Below are positions 6,991-16,089 of a stretch of 36,193 bases of DNA, piece after piece. Location of the stretch: NCBI GenBank assembly GCA_947089905.1, contig CAMUMG010000017.1, positions 1 through 36,193 of the forward strand. Direction: 5' to 3'. This DNA is from an uncultured Lachnospiraceae bacterium. Lineage in GTDB: Bacteria > Bacillota > Clostridia > Lachnospirales > Lachnospiraceae. How positions within the stretch are numbered: position 1 is the first letter of the stretch; every line of letters starts with the position of its first letter. The position numbers and the translations under genes are program-made. The notes beneath the pieces were generated by a model. It saw only the letters and a program-made list of their open reading frames with translations, was not told the origin of the DNA and did not search any database.

Positions 6991-7016
6991 AAGATAAGGT
7001 ACATAGGAGGGTAAAG

Positions 7017-8885
7017 TTGAGAACGATTATTGATACAGCAAAACGATTATTATTTAAAAATATAGCGTGTCTGCTGCTGTTGGAATTACTTTATAAAGCA
7101 GGGTTTTTTATGATTATGATTCCTGTATGCAGGATAGCATTTCGGATTTCATTAAGATTTTCAGGCTTTAGCTATTTAACTTTAGAAAATATAGCAGCAT
7201 TTTTAAGAAATCCTGTGACAGTAATTTCCTTAGTTTTGATTTTGGGATTAGCAGGATTTTTTTTATTGTTAGAATTTATAACTTTAACCATTTACTATGA
7301 CTTTTGTGAGAAAGAAAAAAAACTCTCTCTTGAGCAAATTCTATTTCCAAGTATTAGACGAATGATACAGTTATTAAAGCAAAAAAGAAACATAATACTA
7401 TTAGGAGCAGCATTAGTATCTAGTATGTTTATACTCTTTCCACTTTTAGCAGCATTATTAACTCAAATGAAAATACCAAACTATATTTTTGTATCTGCTT
7501 TGACTAACCAGACATTTAAAGTATTTCTATTAACCTTTCTAATATTAGCCAGTCTAATTTCTTATCATCAATTATTTTTAATGCCTCTTATGGTATTAGA
7601 GAATAACTCTTTTAAAAACGCATGGAAAAAAAGTGGTTATTTAAAAACAGGAAAACATAGAGAAATATTTTTTATTTTAATGGTATGGAATCTAATTTTA
7701 ATATTACTTTATCTAATTTTATATTATACTATATTATTTTTAGCAGCTGTCATTACGTATAGTGTTACTAAACGGGAAATAGTTTATATAGCATTTATTA
7801 AAGTTTATGAACAGATAAGTTTTTGGGTAAGTATATTTGTTGCGGTGATAGCAGTAGAAGGAAATATCTGTATTATAACTAGTCTTTATAATAAATATAG
7901 GGATAGGACTATTTCAAATGATTGTTTCATTAAAATATTACAACAAATGGAAAAGATCCAAGAAAAGGAACAAGAATATTCGAAAAGAAAACGAGTTACT
8001 TTTAAAAATCAATACAGGAAAATTTTAGCTATTTCAGGAATTATTATGATTGGAGTTAATATTGGATATATTTATGATTCTGTTCGAAATGGTTCCACTC
8101 TAAAAAAGGAATCTCTTTTAGGAATTGCTGTAACAGCTCATAGAGGGGCTTCTGCTGATGCTCCAGAAAATACAATTCCTGCCTTGGAAAAGGCAATAGA
8201 AAGAATGGCAGATTATGCAGAAATTGATGTACAGGAAACAAAAGATGGAGTAGTAGTTTTATTACATGATTCCAGTTTAAAAAGGACAACGAATGTATCA
8301 AAAAAGATATGGGATGTTACTTATTTAGAATTGTTAGGATATGATGCAGGTTCTTGGTTTTCAAAGGAATATGAAAAAATAAAAATTCCAACTCTTTCCC
8401 AAGCATTAGAATTATGTAAGGGAAAAATTAATCTAAACATCGAAATAAAAGCAAGAAATAAAGATCAAAGTCTAGTAGAAAAAGTAGTCCGTTTAATAGA
8501 TCAATATGATTTTGAACAACAATGTGTCATTACTTCTACAAATTATAGTGTTCTTACAAAAGTAAAAGAATTAAATCCTAAAATAAAAACTGGTTATATT
8601 TTAGCTATAGCATATGGAAATTTTTATAATAGCGAATATGCAGATTTTTTTAGTGTAAAATCCAGCTTTATCAATGAAAATATGGTACGTCTATCACATC
8701 ATCTTGGAAAAGAAATTCATGCTTGGACAGTAAATACAAAATCAGAGTTAGAGAGAATGAAACAACTAGGAGTAAATAATATTATTACAGATAGACCACT
8801 ATTAGCAAAAGAAATTTTATACAAGGAAACAAAAGTAACGTTTTTAGGATTATTTAAACAATTATTAGAAATAACAGAGCCATAG
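7017..8885 (+). CDS. Membrane-anchored glycerophosphoryl diester phosphodiesterase
   Basis: A 622-residue protein with a TTG start 6 bases after GGAGG. The first 350 residues contain about six to eight hydrophobic membrane segments and match the GDPD-associated membrane domain (GPDPase_memb-type). The catalytic GDPD barrel starts near residue 370: A-H-R-G-A-S at His375, P-E-N-T, then E-I-D-V-Q-E-T-K-D-G, V-V-L-L-H-D, N-L-N-I-E-I-K, and near the end H-A-W-T-V-N-T and I-I-T-D-R-P. These carry the two catalytic His residues and the metal-binding acidic residues. The enzyme hydrolyses glycerophosphodiesters to glycerol-3-phosphate and an alcohol, probably at the membrane during phospholipid or teichoic-acid turnover. 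It is monocistronic, with its own promoter. Confidence 0.92.
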   Translation: MRTIIDTAKRLLFKNIACLLLLELLYKAGFFMIMIPVCRIAFRISLRFSGFSYLTLENIAAFLRNPVTVISLVLILGLAGFFLLLEFITLTIYYDFCEKEKKLSLEQILFPSIRRMIQLLKQKRNIILLGAALVSSMFILFPLLAALLTQMKIPNYIFVSALTNQTFKVFLLTFLILASLISYHQLFLMPLMVLENNSFKNAWKKSGYLKTGKHREIFFILMVWNLILILLYLILYYTILFLAAVITYSVTKREIVYIAFIKVYEQISFWVSIFVAVIAVEGNICIITSLYNKYRDRTISNDCFIKILQQMEKIQEKEQEYSKRKRVTFKNQYRKILAISGIIMIGVNIGYIYDSVRNGSTLKKESLLGIAVTAHRGASADAPENTIPALEKAIERMADYAEIDVQETKDGVVVLLHDSSLKRTTNVSKKIWDVTYLELLGYDAGSWFSKEYEKIKIPTLSQALELCKGKINLNIEIKARNKDQSLVEKVVRLIDQYDFEQQCVITSTNYSVLTKVKELNPKIKTGYILAIAYGNFYNSEYADFFSVKSSFINENMVRLSHHLGKEIHAWTVNTKSELERMKQLGVNNIITDRPLLAKEILYKETKVTFLGLFKQLLEITEP

Positions 8886-8891
8886 TAAAAA

Positions 8892-8988
8892 GGAGTTGTC
8901 ACATTAAGAAAATTAGATACAAAATATTGTAAAAATTAATAATATTAATACTATATCTTGTATATTTAGTTCTTAGTGAAACAACTCC
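8892..8988. terminator. Long imperfect hairpin between convergent genes, likely bidirectional terminator
   Basis: GGAGTTGT (8892-8899) pairs with ACAACTCC (8981-8988). Continuing inward, CAC pairs with GTG, TAAGAA with TTCTTA, ATACAA with TTGTAT, and ATTAAT with ATTAAT around a 3-base loop. The 97-base element fills nearly the whole gap between the two convergent genes. Confidence 0.5.
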
Positions 8989-8995
8989 AGTATAT

Positions 8996-9814
8996 CTAAC
9001 GAAGTACTAATAAGGTGTCATAACCTTGACGGCTGAGTGCATCTGCATAACTTTGCCCTTCAGCACGAGTCTTAAATGGACCAACAAATACACCATAATA
9101 ACCATCCGTAATAGAGATTGCAGGACTGTAGCCAGATTCCTGAAGTCGTATTGTTAAGTTAGCGGCATTATTATAATTGCGGAATAAACCAGTTTGCACA
9201 TAGTATAGTTTATTTTCTGGAGAAGGAGGTGGAGTTGTGACAGGAGGTGTAAGAACACCTTCCATACCACTATTTGGCAAGTTCGTTCCATAAAGTGTTT
9301 TATAAATCCCATTTGCGATTGCATAAACGATTTCGTCAAAGTTTCGATCAAAAGTCGCATTATCAGCATCCGTATTGATAAAACCTGCTTCCACCAAAAG
9401 AGCAGGCATTTGAGTTCTTCGAAGGACCGCAAGGTCTTTTCGAACAGAAGTTCCAAGATTATTAAATCCTGCTGCCTCCAATTCACGATTAATTTCTTGT
9501 GCCATTTTTAATTTTGTTCCACTTTCATCAAATAAAAGAGTTTGTACGCCAGAATAGGTATTAGGGATTTGGCTAGAATTACGATGAAGGGAAACAAAAA
9601 AATCTGCTCCAGCCTCATTTGCAATCTGTGCTTTACGAGCTGGAGAATCGTAGATATCAGAAGTACGTGTATAACCAACATCTACTCCATTTTGAGCTAA
9701 AAGTTCTCCAATCGCAAGTGTTAGATCTAAATTATCATCTTTTTCTCTGCGTCCTTGATAAGTTGCCCCACTATCATAACCGCCATGACCGGCATCGAGA
9801 TAAACAAGTGCCAT
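8996..9814 (-). CDS. N-acetylmuramoyl-L-alanine amidase with SPOR domain, CwlC-like
   Basis: A 272-residue Amidase_3-type zinc enzyme that cuts the amide bond between MurNAc and L-Ala. The metal and catalytic residues are visible: His10 in L-D-A-G-H-G-G, Glu24 in R-R-E-K-D, His77 in S-L-H-R-N-S and Glu142 in L-V-E-A-G-F-I. A Pro-rich linker (about 185-200) leads to a SPOR peptidoglycan-binding domain (about 203-272). There is no signal peptide, as in the B. subtilis mother-cell lytic amidases CwlC and CwlH. The start follows AGGAGG on the minus strand. A sigma-K-type promoter sequence lies upstream (see 9845-9871), which supports a role in mother-cell lysis at the end of sporulation. Confidence 0.9.
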   Translation of the reverse strand: MALVYLDAGHGGYDSGATYQGRREKDDNLDLTLAIGELLAQNGVDVGYTRTSDIYDSPARKAQIANEAGADFFVSLHRNSSQIPNTYSGVQTLLFDESGTKLKMAQEINRELEAAGFNNLGTSVRKDLAVLRRTQMPALLVEAGFINTDADNATFDRNFDEIVYAIANGIYKTLYGTNLPNSGMEGVLTPPVTTPPPSPENKLYYVQTGLFRNYNNAANLTIRLQESGYSPAISITDGYYGVFVGPFKTRAEGQSYADALSRQGYDTLLVLR

Positions 9815-9844
9815 AAAAACCTCCTAATGACTGTATGTTTATTT

Positions 9845-9871
9845 TATTTTATGTATAAAATAAAAAAATGT
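9845..9871 (-). promoter_or_regulatory. Sigma-K-like sporulation promoter of the amidase gene
   Basis: On the minus strand AC (9870-9871), a 16-base spacer, then CATAAAATA (9845-9853) match the known sigma-K pattern AC-N16/17-CATAnnnTA. It ends about 30 bases before the amidase start codon. Confidence 0.6.
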
Positions 9872-9910
9872 TTCCGCAAAGTATTTAGAAATGAAAAGAA
9901 AAGAAAGCAT

Positions 9911-9940
9911 TTGACGTTTTGAGTGCTTTTATGATAGGAT
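9911..9940 (+). promoter_or_regulatory. Promoter of the DUF1846 gene
   Basis: TTGACG (9911-9916) and TAGGAT (9935-9940) are 18 bases apart, with TG at the extended -10 position. Confidence 0.65.
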
Positions 9941-9973
9941 GATATAGTTGTATTAAACAGTATGGAGGTCATT

Positions 9974-11476
9974 ATGAAAATAGGATTTGACTCAGTAAAA
10001 TATATTAACGAACAATCTAAATATATTTTGGAGCGGGTAAAAAGTTATGATAAACTTTATCTTGAATTTGGAGGAAAGTTAATTGGAGATAAACATGCAA
10101 AGAGAGTACTTCCGGGATTTGATGAAGATGCGAAGATTAAACTTTTAGAAAAGTTAAAAGAACAGGCAGAAATGATCATATGTGTCTATGCAGGAGATAT
10201 TGAACGAAATAAAATCAGAGGAGATTTTGGAATTACTTATGATATGGAAGTATTTCGGTTAATTGATGATCTAAGAAGCTATGGATTATTATTAAACAGT
10301 GTAGTAATAACACGCTATAGTGGTCAGCCTGCGACTAAAGTATTTATGAATAAATTAGAGCGTAGGGGGATTAAAGTCTATACGCATGAAGCGATTGCGG
10401 GATATCCAGCAGATGTAGACACGATTGTAAGTGAACAAGGTTATGGAAAAAATTCTTATATTATAACAAAACGACCAATTGTGGTTGTCACTGCACCAGG
10501 TCCGGGAAGCGGAAAGCTTGCTACTTGTTTAAGCCAACTTTATCATGAACAAAAACGTGGACATTCAGCAGGATATTCTAAATTTGAAACTTTTCCAGTA
10601 TGGAATGTTGCACTAAAACATCCCCTAAATATTGCCTATGAAGCTGCAACAGTAGATTTAAAAGATGTCAATATGATGGATTATTTTCATTTTGAAACAT
10701 ATCAGAAACCAGCTGTAAACTATAACAGAGATTTAGAGATGTTTCCAGTAGTAAAACGCATTATTGAAAAAATTACAGGAAAAACGGCTCTATATCAATC
10801 TCCAACGGATATGGGTGTCAATCGAGTTGGATTTGGAATTATAGATGATGAAGTGGTAAAAGAGGCATCCAGACAGGAAATTATTCGAAGATATTTTTCA
10901 ACCGCCTGTGATTTTAAAAAGGGGTTAGTGGATGAAGACACTCTTTATAGAATGAAACTTTTGTTAGAAGAGGTAAATTTAAAAGAGGAAGATAGAACTT
11001 GTATAGAACCAGCACGTTCCTATGCTAAAAAGCTACATGAAACATTAAATACAGAGGAGCAGCCAGCGGTTTTGGCATTAGAACTTCCTGACAAAAGAAT
11101 TATTACAGGAAGAGGAAGTTCTTTAATGGAGTGTTGTGCCGCTGCTTTATTAAATGCCACTAAAGTACTAGCAGAAATTGAAGATCCTGTTCTTTTGCTT
11201 TCTCCTGAGGTAATTAAAAGAATTCAGGATTTAAAAGAAAATAATCTCCATGCAAAAAAAGTTACACTTTCTGCAAACGAAGTACTAATTGCATTAAGTA
11301 TCTGTGCAGTAAATGATACACAAGCATCAAAAGCATATCAAAAACTTCCTGCTCTTTTTGGAAGCCAGGCTCATTGTACAGTAATGTTGACCAAAGATAA
11401 CGAACAAATCTTAAAAAAATTAGGAATTGACGTTACATGTGATCCTGTATATCCATCTGAAAATTTATATTATTAG
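9974..11476 (+). CDS. DUF1846 family protein
   Basis: A 500-residue soluble protein; ATG at 9974 follows GGAGG at good spacing, so I prefer it to the in-frame ATG at 9962. It begins [10 protein letters not shown] and contains [15 protein letters not shown], a P-loop-like stretch, and [12 protein letters not shown], both hallmarks of the DUF1846 family. A streptococcal member has been crystallised, but the reaction it catalyses is not established to my knowledge. The length is the usual full length for the family. It stands alone with its own promoter, between a sporulation amidase gene and the COG0523 genes, so context gives no clear hint. Confidence 0.88.
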   Translation: MKIGFDSVKYINEQSKYILERVKSYDKLYLEFGGKLIGDKHAKRVLPGFDEDAKIKLLEKLKEQAEMIICVYAGDIERNKIRGDFGITYDMEVFRLIDDLRSYGLLLNSVVITRYSGQPATKVFMNKLERRGIKVYTHEAIAGYPADVDTIVSEQGYGKNSYIITKRPIVVVTAPGPGSGKLATCLSQLYHEQKRGHSAGYSKFETFPVWNVALKHPLNIAYEAATVDLKDVNMMDYFHFETYQKPAVNYNRDLEMFPVVKRIIEKITGKTALYQSPTDMGVNRVGFGIIDDEVVKEASRQEIIRRYFSTACDFKKGLVDEDTLYRMKLLLEEVNLKEEDRTCIEPARSYAKKLHETLNTEEQPAVLALELPDKRIITGRGSSLMECCAAALLNATKVLAEIEDPVLLLSPEVIKRIQDLKENNLHAKKVTLSANEVLIALSICAVNDTQASKAYQKLPALFGSQAHCTVMLTKDNEQILKKLGIDVTCDPVYPSENLYY

Positions 11477-11521
11477 AGGTTAGTTACATATTCTGAACTC
11501 TATTTATTTCCAGACGTGCCC

Positions 11522-11550
11522 TTGCCAAAAATAAAAGAACGTTGTATAAT
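11522..11550 (+). promoter_or_regulatory. Promoter of the COG0523 operon
   Basis: TTGCCA (11522-11527) and a consensus TATAAT (11545-11550) are 17 bases apart. No clear Zur or Fur box overlaps it. Confidence 0.75.
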
Positions 11551-11603
11551 GTACACCAGCAAAAGGATCTGATAAAAGATTAGGAAGAAAGAAGGATCGT
11601 AAT

Positions 11604-12722
11604 ATGACAAAAATTGATATTATTTCTGGATTCTTAGGAGCAGGAAAAACAACATTAATTAGAAAACTATTACAAGAAGCATTCCAAGATGAAAAACTGG
11701 TCTTAATTGAAAATGAATTTGGAGAAATAGGAATTGATGGAGGATTTTTAAAAGACGCAGGTGTAGAAATCAGAGAAATGAATTCAGGATGTATTTGTTG
11801 TTCTCTAGTGGGGGATTTTGGTACAGCGTTACAGGAAGTATTAGAGAAATTTCAGCCAGATCGTGTGATTATTGAACCATCTGGTGTTGGAAAATTATCC
11901 GATGTTATAAAAGCAGTGAAAGATGTAGCAAAAAAAGTTTCGGTAACATTAAATTCATATACTGCTGTTGTAGATGTTAAAAAGTGCAAAATGTACATGA
12001 AAAACTTTGGAGAATTCTTTAATAATCAGATTGAGAGTGCACAAACAATCATATTGAGCAGAACACAAGATGTTAAGGAAGATAAACTAGAGCAGTGTGT
12101 AAAGGAATTAAAGGAACATAATAATCATGCAACAATTATTACAACTCCATGGTCAGAATTAAATGGCAGTCAAATTCTTTTAGCTATGGAAAAACAAGCT
12201 TCTTTGGAAAAAGATCTTATGGAAGAAGTTTGCCATGAACACGATCACGAAGGACATCACCACGACCATCATCATGAAGAAGATCATTGTGAATGTGATC
12301 ATGAAGGGCATCATCACGATCATCATGAAGAAGATCATTGTGAATGTGATCATGAAGGGCATCATCACGATCATCATCATGAAGAAGATCATTGTGAATG
12401 TGATCACGAAGGACATCACCACGATCATCATCACCATGCCGATGAAGTTTTTACTAGCTGGGGCATAGAAACACCTCATAAGTATAATAAACAGGAATTG
12501 ACGGATATTTTGCAGACACTTTCAGAAACCGATCGATATGGCATTATTCTGCGTGCAAAAGGAATGGTTGCCGGAACAGACGGAACATGGTTATATTTTG
12601 ACTTTGTTCCAGAAGAATATGAAATTCGTGAGGGTGCGACTGATGTTACAGGAAGACTTTGTGTAATTGGAAGCAAATTAGATGAAAGTGAAATTGCTAA
12701 ATTGTTTCACGCAGCAGTATAG
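11604..12722 (+). CDS. COG0523/CobW-family GTPase with His-rich metal-binding repeats
   Basis: A 372-residue G3E-family P-loop GTPase. Walker A is G-F-L-G-A-G-K-T (9-16). E-N-E-F-G-E is the usual switch region, and C-I-C-C (63-66) is the metal-binding C-x-C-C motif of zinc-handling COG0523 proteins. E-P-S-G follows. Residues about 210-278 are a His/Asp/Glu/Cys-rich insert built of about four repeats (D-H-C-E-C-D-H-E-G-H-H-H-D-H-H). A CobW_C domain closes the protein. The family delivers or allocates metals such as zinc or cobalt. The His-rich insert points to metal storage or sensing, with zinc most likely, but the metal is inferred. It forms an operon with the next COG0523 gene. Confidence 0.92.
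   Translation: MTKIDIISGFLGAGKTTLIRKLLQEAFQDEKLVLIENEFGEIGIDGGFLKDAGVEIREMNSGCICCSLVGDFGTALQEVLEKFQPDRVIIEPSGVGKLSDVIKAVKDVAKKVSVTLNSYTAVVDVKKCKMYMKNFGEFFNNQIESAQTIILSRTQDVKEDKLEQCVKELKEHNNHATIITTPWSELNGSQILLAMEKQASLEKDLMEEVCHEHDHEGHHHDHHHEEDHCECDHEGHHHDHHEEDHCECDHEGHHHDHHHEEDHCECDHEGHHHDHHHHADEVFTSWGIETPHKYNKQELTDILQTLSETDRYGIILRAKGMVAGTDGTWLYFDFVPEEYEIREGATDVTGRLCVIGSKLDESEIAKLFHAAV
12231..12438 (+). repeat. Tandem His-rich coding repeats
   Basis: Repeats of 51-54 bp encode units of 17-18 residues (D-H-C-E-C-D-H-E-G-H-H-H-D-H-H-E-E). GATCATTGTGAATGTGATCA recurs at 12282, 12333 and 12387, with a more diverged unit before them. The spacing varies by single codons, consistent with expansion and contraction by slippage. 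Confidence 0.9.
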
Positions 12723-12766
12723 TCTTAACAGAGATTTTTGTAAACAAAGGGAAAGAGGAAAAAAAT

Positions 12767-13729
12767 ATGGAAGTACCTGTTTATATTGTCAATGGATTTT
12801 TGGAAAGCGGAAAGACAAGTTTTATTCAGGAAACGATGACAGATCCCGACTTTTCCGATGGAACAGAAACTTTATTGATTGTCTGTGAAGAGGGAGAAGT
12901 AGAATATGACGAACAAGTATTAAAAAGATGTCATACAAAGTTAGTAGTATTAGAAGAGGAAGAAGAACTGAATGAAACGTTTTTAAAACAATGTCAGAGC
13001 ACGTATAGACCAGAAAGAGTAATGTTAGAATTAAATGGAATGTGGAGTTTAGAAACATTGTTAGAAGAAGAGCTTCCAAAATCGTGGGTATTAGTTCAAA
13101 TTATTACAACAATCGATACCTCTACTTTCTCTAACTATTGGAATAATATGAAGGCTTTGATGGTTGCTCAGTTTAAATATTCAGATACCATTATTTTTAA
13201 CCGCTGTGAGGAAAGTACAGACAAATTATTTTTACGCCGATGTGTAAAGCCAGTCAATCGAAAGGGACAGATTATCTATGAATCAGCAGAAGGCGTTACG
13301 GATGATGCCGGAGAAGAAGCTTTGCCTTTTGATTTAGAAGCATCTGTGATTGAAATTCAAGAGGAAGATTATGGACTTTGGTATATGGATGCGATGGATC
13401 AGCCAAAGAAATATGATGGAAAAACAGTACGATTTTTAGGAATGGTATATAAATCAGAAAAGCTTCCAAAAAACAGCTTTGTTCCGGGAAGATTTGCCAT
13501 GACTTGCTGTGCAGATGATATAGCTTTTATGGGAATGATTTGTAAAGTTGGAAAGGATAATAAAGGACCACTCACATTAGAGGATCTAAAGAACCGTCAA
13601 TTTGTTACTGTGACAGCCAAAATACGGTGTGAGTTTTATAAAGAGTATAGGGGGAAAGGTCCTGTTCTCTATGCTACTTCAATCGAACAGGCAAAGGAAC
13701 CAGAAGATAAAGTAGTTTATTTTACTTAA
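12767..13729 (+). CDS. COG0523-like GTPase fused to a YcgQ (DUF1980/TIGR03943)-like C-terminal domain
   Basis: A 320-residue protein, 44 bases after the first COG0523 gene. The N-terminal part (about 1-165) is a degenerate G3E GTPase: Walker A G-F-L-E-S-G-K-T (10-17) is intact, but the C-x-C-C metal motif is replaced by C-E-E-G-E-V-E-Y-D. The C-terminal part (about 203-316) reads K-K-Y-D-G-K-T-V-R-F-L-G-M-V-Y, then F-V-P-G-R-F-A-M-T-C-C-A-D-D (Cys247-Cys248). This resembles the C-terminal domain of YcgQ-type proteins, which work with YcgR permeases and are often zinc-repressed. The pair probably forms a metal-allocation module. The fusion call is from motif memory and is moderately sure. Confidence 0.82.
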   Translation: MEVPVYIVNGFLESGKTSFIQETMTDPDFSDGTETLLIVCEEGEVEYDEQVLKRCHTKLVVLEEEEELNETFLKQCQSTYRPERVMLELNGMWSLETLLEEELPKSWVLVQIITTIDTSTFSNYWNNMKALMVAQFKYSDTIIFNRCEESTDKLFLRRCVKPVNRKGQIIYESAEGVTDDAGEEALPFDLEASVIEIQEEDYGLWYMDAMDQPKKYDGKTVRFLGMVYKSEKLPKNSFVPGRFAMTCCADDIAFMGMICKVGKDNKGPLTLEDLKNRQFVTVTAKIRCEFYKEYRGKGPVLYATSIEQAKEPEDKVVYFT

Positions 13730-13744
13730 AAATATAACAGATAT

Positions 13745-13797
13745 AAGGAGTGCCACTTGTACTGAAAAATTAATCAGTTTGTGACACTCCTTTCTTT
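13745..13797 (+). terminator. Terminator of the COG0523 operon
   Basis: AAGGAGTG (13745-13752) pairs with CACTCCTT (13785-13792). Inner helices are CAC/GTG and ACTGA/TCAGT, and TTTCTTTC follows. Confidence 0.75.
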
Positions 13798-13846
13798 CAA
13801 AAACTTTTTTATAAGAACATTGTTTAAAAATGAAAAGGAAGAATAG

Positions 13847-15982
13847 ATGAAATCATTAATTTTAGCAGAAAAACCTTCTGTAGGAAGGGATATTGCCAGA
13901 GTACTTCACATAGATAAAAAGGGAAATGGATATTTTGAGGGCAAAGATGCCATTGTAACTTGGGGGTTAGGGCATTTAGTAACATTAGCTGAACCAGAAC
14001 AATATAATAAAGCATATCAACAATGGAAACTAGATGATCTTCCAATGTTACCAGAACCGATGAAGTTAGAAGTAATTCATCAGACAGGAAAACAATTTCA
14101 CACAGTAAAAGAACTTCTTTTTCGAAATGATATAAAAGAAGTGGTAATTGCTACAGATGCAGGAAGAGAAGGAGAATTAGTAGCCCGTTGGATTTTAGAA
14201 AAAGCAGGTTGTAAAAAGTCAATAAAGAGACTTTGGATTTCTTCTGTCACAGATAAAGCAATTAGGGAGGGCTTTGCAAATTTAAAAGATGGACATGCTT
14301 ATGATATGCTCTATCATGCAGCACTTTCTAGGGCAGAGGCAGATTGGTTGGTAGGAATGAATACAACAAGAGCATTGACCTGTCGCTATAATGCGTCTTT
14401 ATCTAGTGGGCGGGTACAGACACCGACATTGACCTTAATTGCAGAACGACAAAATGAAATAAAAAATTTTTCACCAGTATCTTATTATGGATTAAGTGCC
14501 AAATGCAGTCAGCCCCAGATTTCTTTTATTTGGAAAGATACAAAAGAGAAAAGTAGTCAATGCTTTAATAAAGAAAAAGTAATGGCATTAAAAGAGAAAC
14601 TTTCTGGAGAAATGGCAGAAGTGGCAGAGATTCAAAAAAGTCCTAAAAAAACATATTCTCCACTCTTGTATGACTTAAATGAACTACAAAGAGATGCCAA
14701 CAAAAGGTTTGGATTTTCTGCAAAGCAGACATTAGATATTATGCAAAGACTCTATGAAACGCATAAAATTTTAACATATCCACGAACAGATTCCAGATAT
14801 CTTCCTTCTGATATTGTAGATACATTAAAGGAACGACTAGAAGCCTGTGCAGTTGGACCATATAAGGCTCTTGCCATGCCACTTAGGACCATGAAATTTT
14901 CAAAAAAGGCTTTTTATATTGAAGATTCAAAAGTAACCGATCACCATGCGATTATTCCGACAGAACAGACAGTTATTTTGACAGAACTGTCAAATGACGA
15001 GCGAAAGATCTATGATCTAGTTGTACGTAGGTTTTTAGCGGTTTTTTATCCGCCTTATGAATATGAACATACATCGATCAGACTACGAATTGGAAATGAG
15101 GACTTTTTTGCAAAGGGAAATGTAGTAAAGCAACTTGGATGGAAGAGTATTTATGAAAATAAAGGACAAAGTTTAGAAGAAGAGGAAGAAGCAGGAGAAC
15201 TTCCAGAGTTATTTAGTGGACAAAAACTAAATATTAAAATAGAAATGACAGAGGGAAAAACAAAACCTCCTGCTCTTTATAATGAGGCTAGTTTACTTAC
15301 CATAATGGAACAAAAAGGTTTGGGGACAGTGGCAACTAGAGCAGATATTATCGAGAAATTGTTCCGCAGTTTTTTGATAGAAAAACAGGGAAAGGATCTG
15401 ATTGTTACATCAAAGGGAAAGCAATTATTATCCCTAGTACCAATCGATTTAAAAAAGCCTGAATTAACAGCACAGTGGGAAAAAAAGTTAGTTCAAATTT
15501 CACAGGGGAATATAAAACGAAACGAATTTATGAAAGAAATTCGAAGTTATACAATAGACTTAGTGACACAGATTAAAACAGGAGAGGGAACATTTAGACA
15601 TGATAATCTTACAAATCATAAATGTCCTGACTGTGGTAAACCAATGCTTCTAGTAAAAGGAAAAAATTCAGAACTGTTAGTATGTCAAGATAGAGAATGT
15701 GGCTATAGACAGACAATAGCAAGAACCAGTAATGCCAGATGCCCAGTCTGTCATAAAAAAATGGTTTTACGGGGAGAAAAAGAGAAACAAATCTTTACCT
15801 GTAGCTGTGGCTATAAAGAAAAGCTTGCTGCATTTGAAGAGAGAAGGAAAAAAGAAGGAGTAAAGGTTTCTAAAAAAGAAGTAGAGTCCTATTTAAAAAA
15901 GCAAAAACAAACAGAAAAAGAATCGATCAATAACACATTGGCACAGGCACTTTCTAAACTGTCACTTGAGAAGAAAGAATAA
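13847..15982 (+). CDS. topB: DNA topoisomerase III
   Basis: A 711-residue type IA topoisomerase. The N-terminal Toprim domain shows L-A-E-K-P-S-V-G-R-D-I-A (6-17) and the metal-binding A-T-D-A-G-R-E-G-E. The catalytic tyrosine is Tyr311 in T-Y-P-R-T-D-S-R-Y-L. The C-terminus carries Cys-rich zinc-ribbon-like pairs (C-P-D-C-G-K, C-P-V-C-H-K, C-S-C-G-Y) and a Lys-rich tail. It relaxes and decatenates DNA by single-strand passage. Length and domain order are normal for Firmicutes topB. The start follows AAAAGGAAG. Some mobile elements also carry topB copies, but the neighbours here look chromosomal. Confidence 0.95.
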   Translation: MKSLILAEKPSVGRDIARVLHIDKKGNGYFEGKDAIVTWGLGHLVTLAEPEQYNKAYQQWKLDDLPMLPEPMKLEVIHQTGKQFHTVKELLFRNDIKEVVIATDAGREGELVARWILEKAGCKKSIKRLWISSVTDKAIREGFANLKDGHAYDMLYHAALSRAEADWLVGMNTTRALTCRYNASLSSGRVQTPTLTLIAERQNEIKNFSPVSYYGLSAKCSQPQISFIWKDTKEKSSQCFNKEKVMALKEKLSGEMAEVAEIQKSPKKTYSPLLYDLNELQRDANKRFGFSAKQTLDIMQRLYETHKILTYPRTDSRYLPSDIVDTLKERLEACAVGPYKALAMPLRTMKFSKKAFYIEDSKVTDHHAIIPTEQTVILTELSNDERKIYDLVVRRFLAVFYPPYEYEHTSIRLRIGNEDFFAKGNVVKQLGWKSIYENKGQSLEEEEEAGELPELFSGQKLNIKIEMTEGKTKPPALYNEASLLTIMEQKGLGTVATRADIIEKLFRSFLIEKQGKDLIVTSKGKQLLSLVPIDLKKPELTAQWEKKLVQISQGNIKRNEFMKEIRSYTIDLVTQIKTGEGTFRHDNLTNHKCPDCGKPMLLVKGKNSELLVCQDRECGYRQTIARTSNARCPVCHKKMVLRGEKEKQIFTCSCGYKEKLAAFEERRKKEGVKVSKKEVESYLKKQKQTEKESINNTLAQALSKLSLEKKE

Positions 15983-15992
15983 GATTCTATTC

Positions 15993-16021
15993 TTGACGCA
16001 AGAGTGTATTTTGATTATAAT
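15993..16021 (+). promoter_or_regulatory. Promoter of the yicC-remA-rpoZ operon
   Basis: TTGACG (15993-15998) and a consensus TATAAT (16016-16021) are 17 bases apart, 68 bases before the yicC start codon. Confidence 0.8.
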
Positions 16022-16089
16022 ATATTGGATATGTTGGACGAAAAATTAAAAATTCCATCGATCAATTTTAGAAGAAAGAGTGAGTAAAA

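Noticed and set aside
11597..11603. TCGTAAT, half of a Zur box, at the COG0523 start codon
   Set aside because: Only one half-site is present and no inverted partner; probably chance.
12180..12479. Met/Phe-rich minus-strand ORF and Ile/Thr-rich plus-strand ORF over the His repeats
   Set aside because: Both are frame shadows of the His-rich repeat, with no start signals.
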